DNA of 64,000 nucleotides from an uncultured Draconibacterium sp. (GTDB lineage Bacteria; Bacteroidota; Bacteroidia; Bacteroidales; Prolixibacteraceae). This document shows positions 61,919-64,000 of this stretch, piece after piece. Within the stretch, counting starts at the first letter, position 1. Every line of letters begins with the position of its first letter. The DNA is taken from contig NZ_OY782038.1 of the NCBI RefSeq assembly GCF_963677575.1, forward strand, positions 620,001-684,000, given 5' to 3'. The notes under the pieces are model-generated. The model saw nothing but the letters and a program-made list of their open reading frames with translations, searched no databases and was not told where the DNA came from. The position numbers and the translations under genes are program-made.

Positions 61919-62788
61919 ATGATTAAACACTCGGAACTAATCCTGAATAACGACGGAAGTATTTTTCATTTACATTTAAAACCTGAAAATATTGGCAGGC
62001 AAATCATTCTTGTAGGCGATCCTGCCCGCGTTGATACCATTGCCGGTTTTTTCGACAAAATTGATTTTACGGTTCAAAACCGTGAATTTAAAACAGTTAC
62101 CGGATTTTACAAGCAAAAGAAAGTCTCTGTCATTTCAACCGGAATCGGCACCGACAATATTGATATTGTATTAAACGAATTAGATGCGTTGGCCAATATC
62201 GATTTAGAAACACGAAACATAAAAAAGGAACTGAGTTCGCTTGATATCGTTCGCATTGGTACGTCAGGTGGCTTACAGACCGATCTTCCGGTAAATTCAT
62301 TTGTGGTTTCTGAAAAGTCGATCGGGTTCGATGGTTTACTGAATTACTATGCCAACCGCGAACAGGTTTCCGATATGGATTTTGAAGCCGCTTTTCGGAA
62401 TCATACACATTGGAGCGATTCGCTGGCAGCACCTTACACTGTCGATGCCGGGCAAACTTTGCTGGACAAATTTTCAGATGATCGATTTAAAAAAGGCGTT
62501 ACCATTTCGGCACCGGGATTTTATGCCCCGCAAGGCCGGGAGTTGCGCTTGCCTTTGGCATTCCCGCAACTGAACGAATTGATTGAAACATTTTCATACA
62601 AACATTTACGGATAACCAATTTCGAAATGGAAAGTTCGGCCATTTACGGCCTGTCGAAATTAATGGGACATAATGCCCTCACGGTATGTTTGATTATAGC
62701 TAACCGTGTTACGCTCACAGCTAACGAAAACTACCGCGACGAGATGAAAAAACTAATTAAAGCAGTACTCGATAATTTAAGTAATTAG
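61919..62788 (+). CDS. Nucleoside phosphorylase (uridine phosphorylase-like)
   Basis: 289-aa cytoplasmic enzyme of the PNP_UDP_1 family (VGDPARVDTIAGFFDKI; ISTGIGTDNIDIVL; VRIGTSGGLQTDLPV; FEMESSAIYGLSKLMGH). It likely splits uridine or other nucleosides into base and ribose-1-phosphate for salvage. The SirB1-like gene begins 2 bases after its stop. Confidence 0.9.
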   Translation: MIKHSELILNNDGSIFHLHLKPENIGRQIILVGDPARVDTIAGFFDKIDFTVQNREFKTVTGFYKQKKVSVISTGIGTDNIDIVLNELDALANIDLETRNIKKELSSLDIVRIGTSGGLQTDLPVNSFVVSEKSIGFDGLLNYYANREQVSDMDFEAAFRNHTHWSDSLAAPYTVDAGQTLLDKFSDDRFKKGVTISAPGFYAPQGRELRLPLAFPQLNELIETFSYKHLRITNFEMESSAIYGLSKLMGHNALTVCLIIANRVTLTANENYRDEMKKLIKAVLDNLSN

Positions 62789-62790
62789 TC

Positions 62791-63663
62791 ATGGAACAGG
62801 AAAGACTTAATGCACTAATCACCCTCCTCGATGATCCTGACGCAACCGTGTTCCACATGGTTGAACAGGAATTGCTAAAAGAAGATGAAGAGATCATTCC
62901 GGCTTTAGAAAAAATGTGGGAACAAAGTTTTGATGAGAACAGCCAAAGCCGCATTGAGAATATTATTCAAAGTCTTCAATTTAAAAGAACGTTTAGCGGG
63001 CTAAAAAACTGGATCAATCAAATGCCGGGAACACAAGATCTTTTTGAAGGATTTTGTGCGGTAGATAGATTCCAGTATCCCGACCTTAATCCCCTTAACC
63101 TGACCTTAAAAATTGAGAATCTGCGAAAATCGATCTGGCTGGAACTGAATAATTCGCTGACATTACTTGAAAAGACGACCATATTAAACCATTTCATTTT
63201 TAATTTGAATGGTTATTCGGTGAATTTAAGCAATCCCAATTCGCCACAAAATTGTTTTTTAAATCAGGTGCTGGATACCAAACGAGGCAATCCGGTTTCG
63301 ATGAGTATATTTTATACAATCATTGCCCGTGCCATTGAGCTTCCGGCTTATTTAGTCGATTTCCCGAAAAACCCGCTGGTAGCCATCGTTGATGCTGAAC
63401 TGGCACAAAAGGTACATGGATCAACACGCGATACCGAGGTATTATTTTACATCAATCCATCGAATAAAGGATCGATTACCAGCCGCAAAGAAATTGACTA
63501 CCACCTGAAAAGGAACGAATACGGACCAGTAAAAGAGTATGCCGAGCCAAAACCTGATGTGTTGTTTATACAACGTTTGGTGGAATCGATGCTGGAGGCC
63601 TACAATGCGGTTGGTTATACCGAAAAGGAAGAAAAGATAAAACAATTACTTAGCTTGTTTTAA
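62791..63663 (+). CDS. SirB1/transglutaminase-like protein
   Basis: 290-aa soluble protein. A helical N-terminal segment of about 130 residues is followed by a SirB1-like domain (FLNQVLDTKRGNPVSMSIFY; ELPAYLVDFPKNPLVAI). A Cys (PQNCFLNQ) and a later His (QKVHGST) could be the remnants of the papain-like site. The family's role is uncertain. Confidence 0.82.
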   Translation: MEQERLNALITLLDDPDATVFHMVEQELLKEDEEIIPALEKMWEQSFDENSQSRIENIIQSLQFKRTFSGLKNWINQMPGTQDLFEGFCAVDRFQYPDLNPLNLTLKIENLRKSIWLELNNSLTLLEKTTILNHFIFNLNGYSVNLSNPNSPQNCFLNQVLDTKRGNPVSMSIFYTIIARAIELPAYLVDFPKNPLVAIVDAELAQKVHGSTRDTEVLFYINPSNKGSITSRKEIDYHLKRNEYGPVKEYAEPKPDVLFIQRLVESMLEAYNAVGYTEKEEKIKQLLSLF

Positions 63664-63681
63664 GGGCAAAATTTTAGGCAT

Positions 63682-63715
63682 AAAAAAACTTCGACCGTTT
63701 GGCCGAAGTTTTTTT
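63682..63715. terminator. Bidirectional terminator between convergent genes
   Basis: AAAAAAACTTCG and CGAAGTTTTTTT are a 12-bp stem with an A-run on one side and T-run on the other, ending both the SirB1-like gene and the RNase Y gene. Confidence 0.92.
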
Positions 63716-63736
63716 ATATCTGTTAAATTGTACTTC

Positions 63737-64000
63737 TTACTTAGCGTAACTAACTGCACGGGTTTCCCTGATAACAGTAATCTTAATTTGTCCCGGATAA
63801 GTCATTTCATCCTGGATACGTTTCGAAATATCGTATGAAAGTTGTTCTGTGTCCTGATCGGTTAATTTCTCAGAACCAACAATTACACGTAATTCTCTAC
63901 CTGCCTGAATAGCGTATGTTTTCAATACGCCAGGATAAGAAAGCGCCAAATCTTCAAGATCTTTCAATCGCTTAATGTATGATTCAACAACCTCGCGACG
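63737..64000 (-). CDS. rny: Ribonuclease Y, C-terminal part (truncated by the window edge)
   Basis: The last 87 codons of RNase Y, read from the right edge (RREVVESYIKRLKDLEDLA) to TYPGQIKITVIRETRAVSYA and stop. The KITVIRETRAV-YAK ending is diagnostic of RNase Y, a membrane-linked endoribonuclease that starts mRNA decay. The KH and HD domains lie outside the window. Confidence 0.93.
   Translation of the reverse strand, partial: RREVVESYIKRLKDLEDLALSYPGVLKTYAIQAGRELRVIVGSEKLTDQDTEQLSYDISKRIQDEMTYPGQIKITVIRETRAVSYAK

Overview
The window looks like a chromosome segment of a Bacteroidota bacterium, probably a marine or anaerobic member of the Bacteroidales/Marinilabiliales (a Prolixibacteraceae-like organism is my best guess). 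The reasons are two SusC/RagA-type TonB receptors (one with a SusD partner, one with an ECF sigma/FecR pair), Bacteroidota-style -7 boxes (TAnnTTTG), a tyrosine integrase of the Bacteroidota type, HYC_CC_PP and DUF3347 copper-system accessories, and many FKBP, TPR and outer-membrane lipoprotein genes. There are no rRNA genes, no CRISPR array and one intact tRNA.

Layout. 1-4150: a truncated STN-domain SusC receptor, a FecR anti-sigma factor and an ECF sigma factor, all on the minus strand. 4863-9961: a compact integrative element of about 5.1 kb in the 3' half of a tRNA-Arg(UCU) gene. It is bounded by 47-bp direct repeats and carries an integrase, a CI-like regulator, two further small regulators, a PEGA lipoprotein and several unknown small proteins. 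10175-21247: housekeeping genes (MFS transporter, HAD phosphatase, PhnP-like hydrolase, RsmI-like methylase, a membrane-Nudix fusion, two FKBP lipoproteins, NrnA-like DHH phosphoesterase, ndk, hexose-6-phosphate mutarotase, DUF721/DciA-like, recF, TPR protein, ribH).

21388-38489 is a heavy-metal island, most likely for copper and related metals. It holds an HMA-AraC fusion regulator, an HMA-tailed permease, a HYC_CC_PP protein, an enlarged CusA-type RND pump with its TolC and DUF3347 adaptor, a periplasmic HMA protein, DUF302, a His-rich small protein, and a second CzcCBA-like RND set. It is followed by anmK and an orphan SusCD pair (39978-44269), then a third RND system of the HAE type (44682-50526) with small accessory genes.

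51947-55535 is a compact cluster of two NifX-like Fe-Mo cluster-binding proteins, a DUF5320 protein, two MinD/Mrp ATPases with 2x[4Fe-4S] ferredoxin inserts and an MBL-fold hydrolase. It resembles the Orange Protein (ORP) Mo-Cu system of Desulfovibrio. The right end holds a degenerate M23-like secreted protein, a patatin/BamA-type outer-membrane phospholipase, a PAS protein coupled to a charged-repeat protein with a catalytically dead GH16-like domain, a nucleoside phosphorylase, a SirB1-like protein and the C-terminus of RNase Y.

The main candidates for something undescribed are the tRNA-Arg mini-element, which has its own operator set, end repeats and a replacement terminator; the ORP-like cluster in a Bacteroidota; the repeat-plus-dead-GH16 protein with its PAS partner; a 26-residue membrane peptide translationally overlapping cusA; and several palindromic repeats, one of them read in frame inside an outer-membrane efflux gene.
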